DNA of 64,000 nt, taken from contig SHZU01000002.1 of NCBI GenBank assembly GCA_009692115.1, positions 310,001 through 374,000 of the forward strand. The letters run 5' to 3'. The notes beneath the pieces were generated by a model. The model saw only the letters and a program-made list of their open reading frames with translations. It made no database searches and was not told the DNA's origin. The position numbers and the translations under genes are program-made. Source of the stretch: Gemmatimonadota bacterium. GTDB lineage: Bacteria > Gemmatimonadota > Gemmatimonadetes > Gemmatimonadales > GWC2-71-9. This document shows, piece by piece, positions 52,315 to 60,657 of the stretch. Numbering within the stretch: position 1 is the stretch's first letter; each line of letters starts with the position of its first letter.

Positions 52315-53039
52315 GGGGTACCGTGCCAGCGACGCTCCGTCTCCTGATCGTGCAGGCCGCATGGACCTACGAGCGGCTGCAAGGGGTCGGGGTCGGTTTC
52401 GCCTCGCTCCCGCTCCTGGAACCGCTCCGGGCCGACCCGGGGCGCTACCGGGCGGCCGTCGGGAGGTCAACCGAACTCTTCAACGCCCATCCCTACCTGA
52501 CCGGCATCGCGGTTGGCGCGGCGGCCCGGGCGGAGATCGATGGCGTTCCGGGTGGCACCATTCAGCGGCTCAAGACGGCGCTGGCCGGGCCGCTCGGCTC
52601 GCTCGGCGACCAACTGTTTTGGATCGGCGTGGTCCCGGCCGTGATGGCGGCCATGCTCGTGGCGCTCTCACTCAGCGCCGGCCTTTCGGCGGTTGGGTTG
52701 GGCGTCGCGCTGTACCTGCTGCTCCGGCTTTATATCACCGTCTGGGGGCTTCGGCTCGGACTTCGGTCGGGGCTCCAGATCGCCGGCGCGCTCAAGGCCT
52801 CGGGATTGACGGACCAAGTGCGCCGGGTTGGATTGGCGGCCGGGCTTTTGGTCGGCGCCGCGGTGGTACCGGTGTGCCGGTGGCTGGCCGGCCCCGGGTT
52901 GACGCCGGGTTGGTGGGTGGGGCCGACGCTCGGACTGGCCGGGGGCGTGCTCGCAGCGCTGGTGCGATTCCGAGTCCCGTCGGCCCGGCACCTGACGTTG
53001 GCGGCCATCGTGGTGGTTCTCTTCTGGCAATTGAGGTAA
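52308..53039 (+). CDS. PTS mannose/sorbose-family EIID membrane component
   Basis: 243 residues. The soluble front part has FASLPLLEPL and LFNAHPYLTGIAVGAAARAE, equivalent to the FNTHP-type signature. GPLGSLGDQLFWIGVVPAV is the conserved turn before four or five membrane segments. ATG 52308 is used; GTG 52311 (GTGA overlap with EIIC) is equally likely. The PTS permease is therefore complete. Confidence 0.87.
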   Translation: MVRGTVPATLRLLIVQAAWTYERLQGVGVGFASLPLLEPLRADPGRYRAAVGRSTELFNAHPYLTGIAVGAAARAEIDGVPGGTIQRLKTALAGPLGSLGDQLFWIGVVPAVMAAMLVALSLSAGLSAVGLGVALYLLLRLYITVWGLRLGLRSGLQIAGALKASGLTDQVRRVGLAAGLLVGAAVVPVCRWLAGPGLTPGWWVGPTLGLAGGVLAALVRFRVPSARHLTLAAIVVVLFWQLR

Positions 53040-53043
53040 CGGC

Positions 53044-53310
53044 ATGATCGAACGACCTGTGACGATCGTGAACCCGCTCGGGCTCCATGCCCGCCCGGCC
53101 GCTCAGTTCGTCAAGATGGCGGCGACCTTCTCCTCGCACATCGAACTGCTCAAGGATGGGTCGGCGATCAACGGGAAGAGCATCATGGGGGTCATGGTGC
53201 TGGCGGCGGAGTGCGGCAGTTCGTTCACCATTCGGGCCGATGGGGCGGACGCGGAACTCGCCGTCGCGGCCCTGGCCGACTTGGTCGCCGCCGGATTCGG
53301 GGAGAAATGA
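53044..53310 (+). CDS. ptsH: Phosphocarrier protein HPr
   Basis: 88 residues. The EI-phosphorylated His15 is in NPLGLHARPAAQ and the HprK target Ser46 is in NGKSIMGVMVLAAECG. Both sites are intact, so energy coupling and kinase control can both operate. It lies between EIID and ptsI with an ATGA overlap to ptsI. Confidence 0.96.
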   Translation: MIERPVTIVNPLGLHARPAAQFVKMAATFSSHIELLKDGSAINGKSIMGVMVLAAECGSSFTIRADGADAELAVAALADLVAAGFGEK

Positions 53311-55070
53311 GCGAGGCGCGGACCATCCGGGGAATCGGCGTGTCGCCGGGGCTCGCGCTCGCCCCGGCGGTGGTGCTCGAATGGCGGTTTCCCGACGTGC
53401 CCGACCGATCGGTGACGCCGGACGAAGTCGAGGGCGAAATCCGCCGGCTCCATGAGGCCACCAAGACGGTGGCGGGCCATCTCAACACGCTCCGGGAGCG
53501 GGTGCTCCATTCTGCCGGACTCGAGGAATCACAGATCTTCGAGGCCCAGATCATGATGGTCGAGGACCTGGACTTCCAGGCCAGCGTCGAGCACCTGATC
53601 CGGAAGAACAACTTGAGCGCCGAAACCGCGTTCGAGTTCAAAGCACTCGAGCTTCGGGTGGCGTTCTCCGGCACCTCGAATCTCCGAATGCGGGAGCGTC
53701 TCGCCGACCTCTCGGCCACCCAAATCCGGGTCCTCCGCGTCTTGGTGGGTCACCAGGATGATGAACTCGCGGCCGTCGCGGCCCATCAGCATGTCATCAT
53801 CGTGGCCCACGAGCTTTCCCCTGGGTTGACGGTTCAACTCGACCGCGACCAACTCCTTGGGCTGGTGAGTGAAGAAGGAACTCGGACCTCGCACGCCGCG
53901 ATTCTCGCTCACTCGCTCGGCATCCCGGCGGTCATGGGGGCCGCGGGCGCCCTCGATCGGATCAAGCCCGGGCACATGCTGCTGATCGACGGCCAGACCG
54001 GCACCATTGTCATCGAACCGACGCCGGAAGAACTCGAGATCGCCCGAACCCAGGCGACCCGCCGGCACAAACTTGAGCTCGAACTCGAGGGCGCCTCGAA
54101 CCAGCCGGCGGTCACCCCGGACGGCGTGTCGCTCTCGCTCATGGGAAATGTCGACCTGCCGGAGGAAATCGATCTGGCGGTCAAGCACGGCGCCAGCGGC
54201 GTCGGGCTGTTGCGGACCGAATTCTTGGTGACCGGGCGGGCCCATGTCCCGACCGAAGAGGAGCAACTCGAATACTTCCGCCGGGTCGGGGCAGCCTTCC
54301 CGAACGACCTGGTCGTGATCCGGACCTATGACTTGGGCGGGGACAAATTTCCGGCGGCGTTCGAGACCCAGCCGGAGGCCAATCCGTTTCTCGGCTGGCG
54401 ATCGATTCGGGTGTGCCTCGATCGGCCCGAGATCTTCCGGCCGCAGATTCGGGCCCTGCTCCGAATCGCCGCCGAGCGGACGATCAAGGTGATGCTCCCA
54501 CTCGTCACCCGGGTCGAGGAGGTGCTCGAAGCGAAAGCGATGTTTGCCGAGGAAGCGGCCCTGTTGGCGGCGGCCGGGGTCCGCTCGGCCAGGACGCTCG
54601 ACATCGGCGTCATGGTGGAAACGCCGGCCGCCGTGGTGTTGGCCGATCGGTTTGCCGCGGTCTCAGCCTTTTTCAGCGTCGGCACCAACGACTTGACCCA
54701 ATACACCATGGCCATCGACCGCGGCAGCGCCTACCTCGCCGGCCGGTTCACCCCCTTCGATCCGGCCGTGATCCGGCAACTCGCGCAGGTGCGCCAGGCG
54801 GGACGCACGGCCGGCATTCCCGTGAGCGTGTGCGGGGAGATGGCCTCGGAACCGCTGGGGGCTCTGCTGCTGATTGGCCTCGGATACGAGACCCTGAGTG
54901 TGGCGTCACCCTCGCTTCCGTTGGTCAAATGGCTGGTACGGAAAGTGCCATTCAAGGTCTGCGAAGAGGCGGCAATCCGGGCCCTTGGGGCCGAGACCGC
55001 GTTGGCGGTCGAAGCCGTTCTTCGAGCAGCAGCGCAAAACTATGTGGACAAACGACTTCTGGGCATGTAG
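53307..55070 (+). CDS. ptsI: PTS enzyme I (PEP-protein phosphotransferase)
   Basis: 587 residues. EI takes phosphate from PEP and passes it to HPr. The N-terminal domain has the active-site histidine His196 in GTRTSHAAILAHSLGIPA. The C-terminal PEP-binding barrel has LLRTEFLVTGR, GGDKFPAAF, NPFLGWRSIR, GTNDLTQYTMAIDRG and the catalytic Cys in VSVCGEMASEP. ATG 53307 is chosen by overlap with ptsH and by the usual ARTIRGIGVSPG opening. Confidence 0.95.
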   Translation: MSEARTIRGIGVSPGLALAPAVVLEWRFPDVPDRSVTPDEVEGEIRRLHEATKTVAGHLNTLRERVLHSAGLEESQIFEAQIMMVEDLDFQASVEHLIRKNNLSAETAFEFKALELRVAFSGTSNLRMRERLADLSATQIRVLRVLVGHQDDELAAVAAHQHVIIVAHELSPGLTVQLDRDQLLGLVSEEGTRTSHAAILAHSLGIPAVMGAAGALDRIKPGHMLLIDGQTGTIVIEPTPEELEIARTQATRRHKLELELEGASNQPAVTPDGVSLSLMGNVDLPEEIDLAVKHGASGVGLLRTEFLVTGRAHVPTEEEQLEYFRRVGAAFPNDLVVIRTYDLGGDKFPAAFETQPEANPFLGWRSIRVCLDRPEIFRPQIRALLRIAAERTIKVMLPLVTRVEEVLEAKAMFAEEAALLAAAGVRSARTLDIGVMVETPAAVVLADRFAAVSAFFSVGTNDLTQYTMAIDRGSAYLAGRFTPFDPAVIRQLAQVRQAGRTAGIPVSVCGEMASEPLGALLLIGLGYETLSVASPSLPLVKWLVRKVPFKVCEEAAIRALGAETALAVEAVLRAAAQNYVDKRLLGM

Positions 55071-55103
55071 CGCGGTTGCCACAATCCTGGATTTGCCACT
55101 AGC

Positions 55104-55132
55104 TTGCCTCCGGAAATCGAGTTCTTTACCCT
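55104..55132 (+). promoter_or_regulatory. Possible promoter for metK
   Basis: In the 81-nt gap after ptsI, TTGCCT (55104-55109) and TACCCT (55127-55132) are 17 nt apart. Each matches consensus at four of six positions. One CCTAACG heptamer (55130-55136) overlaps the -10 end. No SAM riboswitch is evident. Confidence 0.4.
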
Positions 55133-55151
55133 AACGCCAGGTAACGTTCAA

Positions 55152-56378
55152 ATGGCCCGCGCCAAACGGCACGTCTTCACCTCCGAATCCGTCACCGAAG
55201 GGCACCCCGACAAGGTGGCCGATCAAATCTCCGACGCGGTGCTCGATGCCATCATCGCCCGCGATCCGGCGGCCCGGGTGGCCTGCGAAACGATGGTGAC
55301 CACCGGGATGGCGGTTGTGGCCGGTGAAATTACCACCAACACCTATGTAAACATTCCGGAGATCGTCCGAAACACGGTCGAACGGATCGGCTACACCGAC
55401 GCGGCGTTCGGGTTTGATGCCCGGAGCTGTGCCGTCCTGATCTCGATCGACCGCCAGTCCAGCGACATCGCGATGGGCGTCGACACCTCGAAGTCGAAAG
55501 AGCAGGGGGCCGGCGACCAAGGGATGATGTTCGGCTACGCCACCCGGGAAACCCGGGAACGGATGCCATTGGCGATCATTCTGGCCCACCGGATCGCCGA
55601 GCGGTTGGCCGCCGTCCGCAAGGGGCTCGATGGCCACGAGCGCATCGATTGGCTCCGTCCGGACGGCAAGAGCCAGGTTTCGGTCGAGTATGAGGGCGAC
55701 CGGCCGATCGCGGTCAAAACGGTCGTGGTGTCGACCCAGCACGCGGAGCACGTCGGGCGCCGGGTGCTGTCGCACAACACCATCAAGGACACGGTGATTC
55801 AGGAAGTCATTCGACCGGTGCTCGAAAAAGCCGGGTTCGCCTCGCGGAGTACGAAATTCTTGATCAATCCGACCGGCCGGTTTGTGGTCGGGGGCCCCCA
55901 CGGAGATGCCGGCCTGACCGGACGGAAGATCATCGTCGATACGTACGGCGGTATGGCCCGTCACGGAGGTGGCGCTTTCAGCGGCAAGGACCCTTCGAAA
56001 GTCGACCGGTCGGCGGCGTACGCGGTGCGGTGGGTCGCGAAGAATATCGTCGAGGCCAAGTTGGCGGAACGGTGCGAGGTCCAGGTGGCCTACGCGATCG
56101 GCGTGGCGCAGCCGGTGTCGATCATGGTGCAGACCTTCGGAACCGGCATCATGTCCGACGAGAAGCTCGAGCGGATCGTCGCGGAGGTCTTCGATCTCAC
56201 GCCGGCCGGTATCATCAAGGCACTCCGACTCCGACGCCCCATCTACAGCCCGACGGCCGCGTACGGCCATTTCGGGCGGCGGCCGAAGACCGTCAAGGTC
56301 GAAGGCAAGCGGGTCGACCTGTTCCCGTGGGAAGCAACCAACAAGGTGCGGGATCTCTTGACGGCCGCGAAGGCCTGA
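55152..56378 (+). CDS. metK: S-adenosylmethionine synthetase
   Basis: 408 residues. MetK makes SAM from methionine and ATP. Signatures are [31 protein letters not shown] and [22 protein letters not shown] 55152 gives the standard [14 protein letters not shown] start; an upstream in-frame codon at 55104 lies in the putative promoter. Length is normal. Confidence 0.96.
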   Translation: MARAKRHVFTSESVTEGHPDKVADQISDAVLDAIIARDPAARVACETMVTTGMAVVAGEITTNTYVNIPEIVRNTVERIGYTDAAFGFDARSCAVLISIDRQSSDIAMGVDTSKSKEQGAGDQGMMFGYATRETRERMPLAIILAHRIAERLAAVRKGLDGHERIDWLRPDGKSQVSVEYEGDRPIAVKTVVVSTQHAEHVGRRVLSHNTIKDTVIQEVIRPVLEKAGFASRSTKFLINPTGRFVVGGPHGDAGLTGRKIIVDTYGGMARHGGGAFSGKDPSKVDRSAAYAVRWVAKNIVEAKLAERCEVQVAYAIGVAQPVSIMVQTFGTGIMSDEKLERIVAEVFDLTPAGIIKALRLRRPIYSPTAAYGHFGRRPKTVKVEGKRVDLFPWEATNKVRDLLTAAKA

Positions 56379-56392
56379 GCCAACCTTCCGGC

Positions 56393-56881
56393 ATGGTCCG
56401 GATGACAATCGCCCACTTGGGACTTGATCGATCGACGAATTCGCCGGTCGTGGTCCTGAAGGAGCAGGGGGGCGACCGGGTGCTCCGAATCTGGATCGGC
56501 GCGCCCGAAGCCACGGCGATCGCCCTCGCGCTCCGAGGGGAGTCGCCGCCGCGCCCGATGACCCACGATCTCCTCAAGCACCTTCTCGTCGGCGTGGGCG
56601 GCGTCCTCCGCCGGGTCACTATAACGGGCATGAAAGACAGTACCTACTTCGCCGAACTGTTGGTGTTCCGGGCCGGACAAATCATCGAAATCGACGCTCG
56701 GCCTTCCGACGCCATCGCCCTCGCGCTCCGGACCGAGGCCCCAATCTTCGTGACGGACGAGGTGCTGGACGGCGAGAGCTCCGGGCCGAGCGCGATGCCG
56801 GCCACGGAGTCGGCCGCCGACCAACTCAAGAAGTTCCTCGCCAAGCTCGACCCCGAAGACCTCGGGCGCTTCCAACCGTGA
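56393..56881 (+). CDS. DUF151 / bifunctional nuclease family protein
   Basis: 162 residues. The DUF151 core is evident in PVVVLKEQGGDRVLRIWIGAPEATAIALAL, RPMTHDLLKHLL, YFAELLVFRAGQIIEIDARPSDAIALALR and the C-terminal LKKFLAKLDPEDLGRF. Members are described as bifunctional RNase/DNase or stress proteins, but cellular function is uncertain. It begins 15 nt after metK and overlaps the next gene (GTGA). Confidence 0.88.
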   Translation: MVRMTIAHLGLDRSTNSPVVVLKEQGGDRVLRIWIGAPEATAIALALRGESPPRPMTHDLLKHLLVGVGGVLRRVTITGMKDSTYFAELLVFRAGQIIEIDARPSDAIALALRTEAPIFVTDEVLDGESSGPSAMPATESAADQLKKFLAKLDPEDLGRFQP

Positions 56882-57843
56882 GGTGGCGTCGATGCGCGGT
56901 GGCGGTCGCGTGCGTCATCGCCGGGCCCCTTACGGCCCAGCGCCCAACCGACGTCGGTGGAACCGTGCGTCGCCCGGCGCTGCCGGCCGCGGTCCCGGTC
57001 GGCGGGGTCCGGGTCGTCCTCCATCGGGTCGGCCTGGCTTCTCAGGGTCCGATTGATACGGTGGTGACGGACGGGACGGGCGGTTTTCGCTTCAGCTTCC
57101 GGGCCGACCCGACTTCGAACTATTTGGTGAGCGCCCGGCACGCCGGCATTGAGTATTTCTCCGCACCGTTGGCGACGAACCGAGCCCGGCCCGACACCGG
57201 CATCGAACTCGTGGTGTACGATACCTCGGCCGCCGCCCCGGTCATCACCCGCAGTCGAACCCTGGTGGTCGGGGCACCCGACGCCACTGGCTCACGCACT
57301 GTGATCGACTGGTTCGTCCTTGAGAACACCGGCACCCGGACCAGAGTTGGTCGGGATTCGGCCGCTCCGACCTGGTCGGCCGGGTTGCCGGCGGGCATTC
57401 GCGGCCCCGAGGTCGGAGACGCCAGGCTGTCGCAGATCTCGGCTGACGCCGTCACGTTTCGGGACGACAGCGTGCTCGTCGGGGCACCGATTTCGCCCGG
57501 CCAGAAGGAGCTCCTCATTCAATACGAGGTCACCAAGGACCTCCGGAGCCTCGACGTACCGCTCGGCCGGGTCGACTCCGTTGACCTGTTCATTGAAGAG
57601 ACCGGCCTGGTTCCCGACCCGGCCGGGTGGCGGGTCCGGGACTCCCAGATGTTCGAAGGCCGCCCGTTTCGCCGGTATCAGCGGCTGGGCGCCGAATCCG
57701 GGTTGACCCTCCGGTTTCGTCGCACCTCGTTGCCCAAGGCAGTATTGCCCGTGCTCGTCTCGGTGATCGGGCTCGGCCTGTTCGGAGGCGCCTGGTTTCT
57801 GATGCGCCGGAGTGGCCTTGCTCGGCCGGGGGCACCGTCCTAA
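56878..57843 (+). CDS. Exported, membrane-anchored protein with carboxypeptidase-regulatory-like domain
   Basis: 321 residues. A signal peptide (RWRRCAVAVACVIAGPLTAQ) is followed by a beta-sandwich at about 35-105 (GVRVVLHRVG, TDGTGGFRFSF), as in carboxypeptidase-regulatory/CnaB folds, then further beta-rich sequence. A C-terminal membrane helix (about 288-307) precedes MRRSG. Topology predicts a periplasmic body with a short cytoplasmic tail. I cannot assign a function. It precedes the cobalamin riboswitch but is not under its control. Confidence 0.65.
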   Translation: MRWRRCAVAVACVIAGPLTAQRPTDVGGTVRRPALPAAVPVGGVRVVLHRVGLASQGPIDTVVTDGTGGFRFSFRADPTSNYLVSARHAGIEYFSAPLATNRARPDTGIELVVYDTSAAAPVITRSRTLVVGAPDATGSRTVIDWFVLENTGTRTRVGRDSAAPTWSAGLPAGIRGPEVGDARLSQISADAVTFRDDSVLVGAPISPGQKELLIQYEVTKDLRSLDVPLGRVDSVDLFIEETGLVPDPAGWRVRDSQMFEGRPFRRYQRLGAESGLTLRFRRTSLPKAVLPVLVSVIGLGLFGGAWFLMRRSGLARPGAPS

Positions 57844-57850
57844 CTTCGGC

Positions 57851-58010
57851 CCCGTAGGTTCTTTCGATCGCAGCTCTCGGAAGCCGGTGTGAATCCGGCG
57901 CGGCCCCGCCACTGTCACGGGGAGCAGTTCCTTCGCTCACACGCCACTGGGTCACACCGGGAAGGCGAGCGGAGCACCCCCTGAGCCAGGAGACCGCTGT
58001 GATCCGTCCG
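57851..58010 (+). ncRNA. Cobalamin (AdoCbl) riboswitch
   Basis: Recognised from core sequences in the expected order: GTAGGTTC near the 5' side, GGAAGCCGGTGTGAATCCGG (57879-57898), GCCACTGTCACGGGG (57908-57922) and the B12 box-type GAGCCAGGAGACC (57983-57995). It lies in the 195-nt gap before btuF. Binding of adenosylcobalamin normally represses the downstream genes, which here are a B12 importer. Boundaries are approximate. Confidence 0.92.
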
Positions 58011-58019
58011 TCGGCCAAA

Positions 58020-58033
58020 CCCTCGGGGGAGGG
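58020..58033 (+). promoter_or_regulatory. Small hairpin masking the btuF ribosome binding site
   Basis: CCCTC (58020-58024), four G, then GAGGG (58029-58033) can pair as a 5-bp hairpin. The right arm includes the Shine-Dalgarno purines, 5 nt before GTG 58039. No T-tract terminator follows, so control of translation initiation by the riboswitch is the simpler reading. The pairing is seen; the mechanism is inferred. Confidence 0.45.
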
Positions 58034-58038
58034 CGTTG

Positions 58039-58908
58039 GTGACCCGATTCTTATTCCTGCTATCGGCCGCCGTTCTCGGGTGCGGCCGAAGCCCGCTACC
58101 GCCTGCGACCGTCACGCTGACCGACGACGCCGGGTTTTCCACCGCCCTCGCCGGGCCGGCGGGCCGGATCGTGTCGTTGATCCCCGCCGCCACCGAACTG
58201 CTCTTTGCCTTGGGCCTGGGTGATCGCGTGGTGGGCCGCACCCAATGGTGCGACTATCCGGCGGAGGTCGGCCAAATTCCCTCGGTCGGAGATGGCCTCG
58301 CACCGAACGTGGAAGCGATCGTCGCCCGACACCCGGATCTGGTGGTGGCGTATCGCTCGGCGAGCAACGCCGCGGCGGTCAGCCGGCTCCGCGATTTGGG
58401 TATTCCCGTCGTTGAGTTGGCCCTCGACCGCCTGGCCGACCTGGAGCGAAGTGCTCGGGTCCTCGCCACGGCCGCCGGGCGCCCGCTACTGGGTGACACC
58501 GTGATGGCCCGCGTCAACGCCGATGTTCGGGCAGCGACCCGGATGCCGGTGGTCCGCCCTTCGGTGTTCGTCCTGACTTGGCGAGATCCCCCCATCACGC
58601 TCGGCACCGGCAGTTTTTTGTCCGAGGTCATCCATTTTGCCGGCGGGACCAATCTCTTCGAGGATAATCCGCAGCCGTCATTCGTCGTTTCGATCGAGGC
58701 CGTCGCCAGCCGGAATCCTGACTGGGTGCTGCTCGTCGGTGATGATGAGCCGGCCTTCGGCGGGCGGCCGGAGTGGCAAACGGTCGGCGCCATTCGGGAC
58801 CGCCGGTTTCTCAGGGTCAATGGATCGATGTTCAATCGGCCGAGCCCGCGGATCGCCGAGGCGATTCAGCAACTCGCCGCGGCGCTCGGCTCGAGCGGTG
58901 GACGATGA
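58039..58908 (+). CDS. btuF: Cobalamin ABC transporter substrate-binding lipoprotein (BtuF-like)
   Basis: 289 residues. The N-terminus FLFLLSAAVLGCG is a lipoprotein signal with lipobox LGC (about Cys15). The class III solute-binding fold is shown by RIVSLIPAATELLFALGLGDRVVG and GRTQWCDYP, then LVVAYRSASN and NPDWVLLVGDDEP. The riboswitch upstream and btuC/btuD downstream set cobalamin as the ligand; similar proteins also bind haem or siderophores. GTG 58039 follows a GGGGGAGGG site; TTG 58036 is less likely. Confidence 0.87.
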   Translation: MTRFLFLLSAAVLGCGRSPLPPATVTLTDDAGFSTALAGPAGRIVSLIPAATELLFALGLGDRVVGRTQWCDYPAEVGQIPSVGDGLAPNVEAIVARHPDLVVAYRSASNAAAVSRLRDLGIPVVELALDRLADLERSARVLATAAGRPLLGDTVMARVNADVRAATRMPVVRPSVFVLTWRDPPITLGTGSFLSEVIHFAGGTNLFEDNPQPSFVVSIEAVASRNPDWVLLVGDDEPAFGGRPEWQTVGAIRDRRFLRVNGSMFNRPSPRIAEAIQQLAAALGSSGGR

Positions 58909-59870
58909 AGGCGCTCGGACTGGTGGGGGCCGCGATCATCGCCGCCGCGATCGCCTTGTCGATCGGCGCGGTCCCGATGTCCTTCTTGGAGGTCTTCCGG
59001 GGCGTGGTCGATCCGTCAGGCCCAGCGGGCGCCATCATCTGGGATCTTCGGATGCCGCGAATTACGCTCGCGTTCCTGGTGGGCGGCGGACTCAGCGTGT
59101 CGGGCGCCGCCCTGCAGGCGCTGGTCCGCAATCCGCTCGCCGAGCCATACCTTCTGGGGATCTCCGGGGGCGCGGGGCTCGGTGCGGTGGCGGCGATCGC
59201 ACTCGGACTCTCGGGCCTGCTCGCGATTCCGGCCGCCGCGTTTGCCGGCGCCCTTGCCTCGTCGGCCATCGTCTACTGGGTTGCCGCGGTCCAAGGCGCG
59301 CGGCTCGAGCCCCGGGTCCTGGTTCTGGTCGGCGTCGTGGTCTCGGCGTTCTGCGGCGCCATCACCACCGCCGTGTTGACGACGTCGGAGGCGGCCATGC
59401 TCCGAAACGCATTTCTGTGGCTCCTGGGCGGGTTCGGGACCGCGAGCTGGGTGTCCGTCGTGGTCTTCGCGGCGTATGCGGTCGTGCCGATCGGATTTCT
59501 GTTCGGCGCCAATCGCACCCTGGATCTTCTGTCGCTTGGCGATGAGTCTGCCGAAGCCCTGGGCGTTCGGACCGAGCGGGCCAAGGCGCTGGTCTTCGTC
59601 ACCACGGCGCTACTCACGGCCGCCAGCGTGGCGGTGAGCGGCATGATCGGCTTCGTCGGCCTAGTGGCACCTCATGCTGTTCGGGGGTGGCTCGGCCCGT
59701 TGCATCGGCACCTGATGCCGGCGGTTTTCGTCGCCGGCGGCTCGCTCCTGATCCTCGCCGACGCGATCGCCCGAACGGTGCTCCGGCCGGCTGAACTGCC
59801 GATCGGGGCCGTGACGGCCCTGATCGGAGTTCCGCTCTTTGCGGTCCTGCTCCGGCGGAGCTTGGCCTAA
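58905..59870 (+). CDS. btuC: Cobalamin ABC transporter permease (BtuC/FecCD family)
   Basis: 321 residues with about nine or ten membrane segments. It has LRMPRITLAFLVGGGLSVSGAALQALVRNPLAEP, the conserved FecCD opening, and the coupling-helix region IGFVGLVAPHAVR. ATG 58905 overlaps the btuF stop. It forms the B12 channel at the inner membrane. Confidence 0.9.
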   Translation: MKALGLVGAAIIAAAIALSIGAVPMSFLEVFRGVVDPSGPAGAIIWDLRMPRITLAFLVGGGLSVSGAALQALVRNPLAEPYLLGISGGAGLGAVAAIALGLSGLLAIPAAAFAGALASSAIVYWVAAVQGARLEPRVLVLVGVVVSAFCGAITTAVLTTSEAAMLRNAFLWLLGGFGTASWVSVVVFAAYAVVPIGFLFGANRTLDLLSLGDESAEALGVRTERAKALVFVTTALLTAASVAVSGMIGFVGLVAPHAVRGWLGPLHRHLMPAVFVAGGSLLILADAIARTVLRPAELPIGAVTALIGVPLFAVLLRRSLA

Positions 59871-59871
59871 C

Positions 59872-60657
59872 GTGCTGGTGGGCACTGACGTCTCGGTCCA
59901 GTACCCCGGCGCCGACCGACCGGCTGTAGCCCAGGTGTCGGTCGACGTGAAACCGCACCGGCTGGTCGCGGTCGTCGGCCCCAACGGGAGCGGCAAGACC
60001 ACGCTCCTTCGGGCCCTGATGGGCACGGTCGCGCTCCATTCCGGCCGGGTCGAGCTCCTCGGCCGCCCGATTGGCGGTTGGCCCCAACGGGAGCGCGCCC
60101 GGATCATTGGCGCGGTAACCCAGCGGGAGGAGTACCCGTTTGCCTGGCGGGTCGACGAGGTCGTCAGCTTCGGACGATATTCGCGCCTCTCCGCCCTGGC
60201 GGCCCTGTCCGCCGCGGACCGCGAAGCCATCGAACGAGCGATGCTCAGGGCCGATGTCCTGACCCTCGCCGGCCGGCGGATCGACACCCTGTCGGGGGGA
60301 GAGTGGCAGCGGGTTCGGATTGCCCGAGCCCTGGCGCAGGAACCGGCCCTGCTGGCACTTGACGAGCCGACGGCGTCGCTCGACTTCGGCCATGAGATGG
60401 AGATTTTCGAACTGATTCGGGAACTGGTTCAGGGTGGGCTTGCCGGGGTCCTGGTTACCCACCACCTCAACCTGGCCGCCCGGTTCGCCGACGAGATCAT
60501 CTTGCTTCACGAGGGCCGGACCGCGGCGCGGGGCCGGCCCGCGGACGTCCTGACTTCGGACCGTTTGGCCGAGGCGTTTGGCTGGCCGGTCCGGGTCTTG
60601 GAAGTCGATGGGGTGCCCCAAATCACGCCTGAGCGCCGCCGAGTGGTTCCCCGATGA
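59872..60657 (+). CDS. btuD: Cobalamin ABC transporter ATPase (BtuD-like)
   Basis: 261 residues with Walker A GPNGSGKT (36-43), Q loop TQREEYPF, signature LSGGEWQRVRIARAL, Walker B LLALDEPTASLD and H loop VTHHLN. It powers the BtuCDF importer. GTG 59872 follows the btuC stop by one base and shares the CCTAACG motif. The stop overlaps the next ATG. Confidence 0.9.
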   Translation: MLVGTDVSVQYPGADRPAVAQVSVDVKPHRLVAVVGPNGSGKTTLLRALMGTVALHSGRVELLGRPIGGWPQRERARIIGAVTQREEYPFAWRVDEVVSFGRYSRLSALAALSAADREAIERAMLRADVLTLAGRRIDTLSGGEWQRVRIARALAQEPALLALDEPTASLDFGHEMEIFELIRELVQGGLAGVLVTHHLNLAARFADEIILLHEGRTAARGRPADVLTSDRLAEAFGWPVRVLEVDGVPQITPERRRVVPR

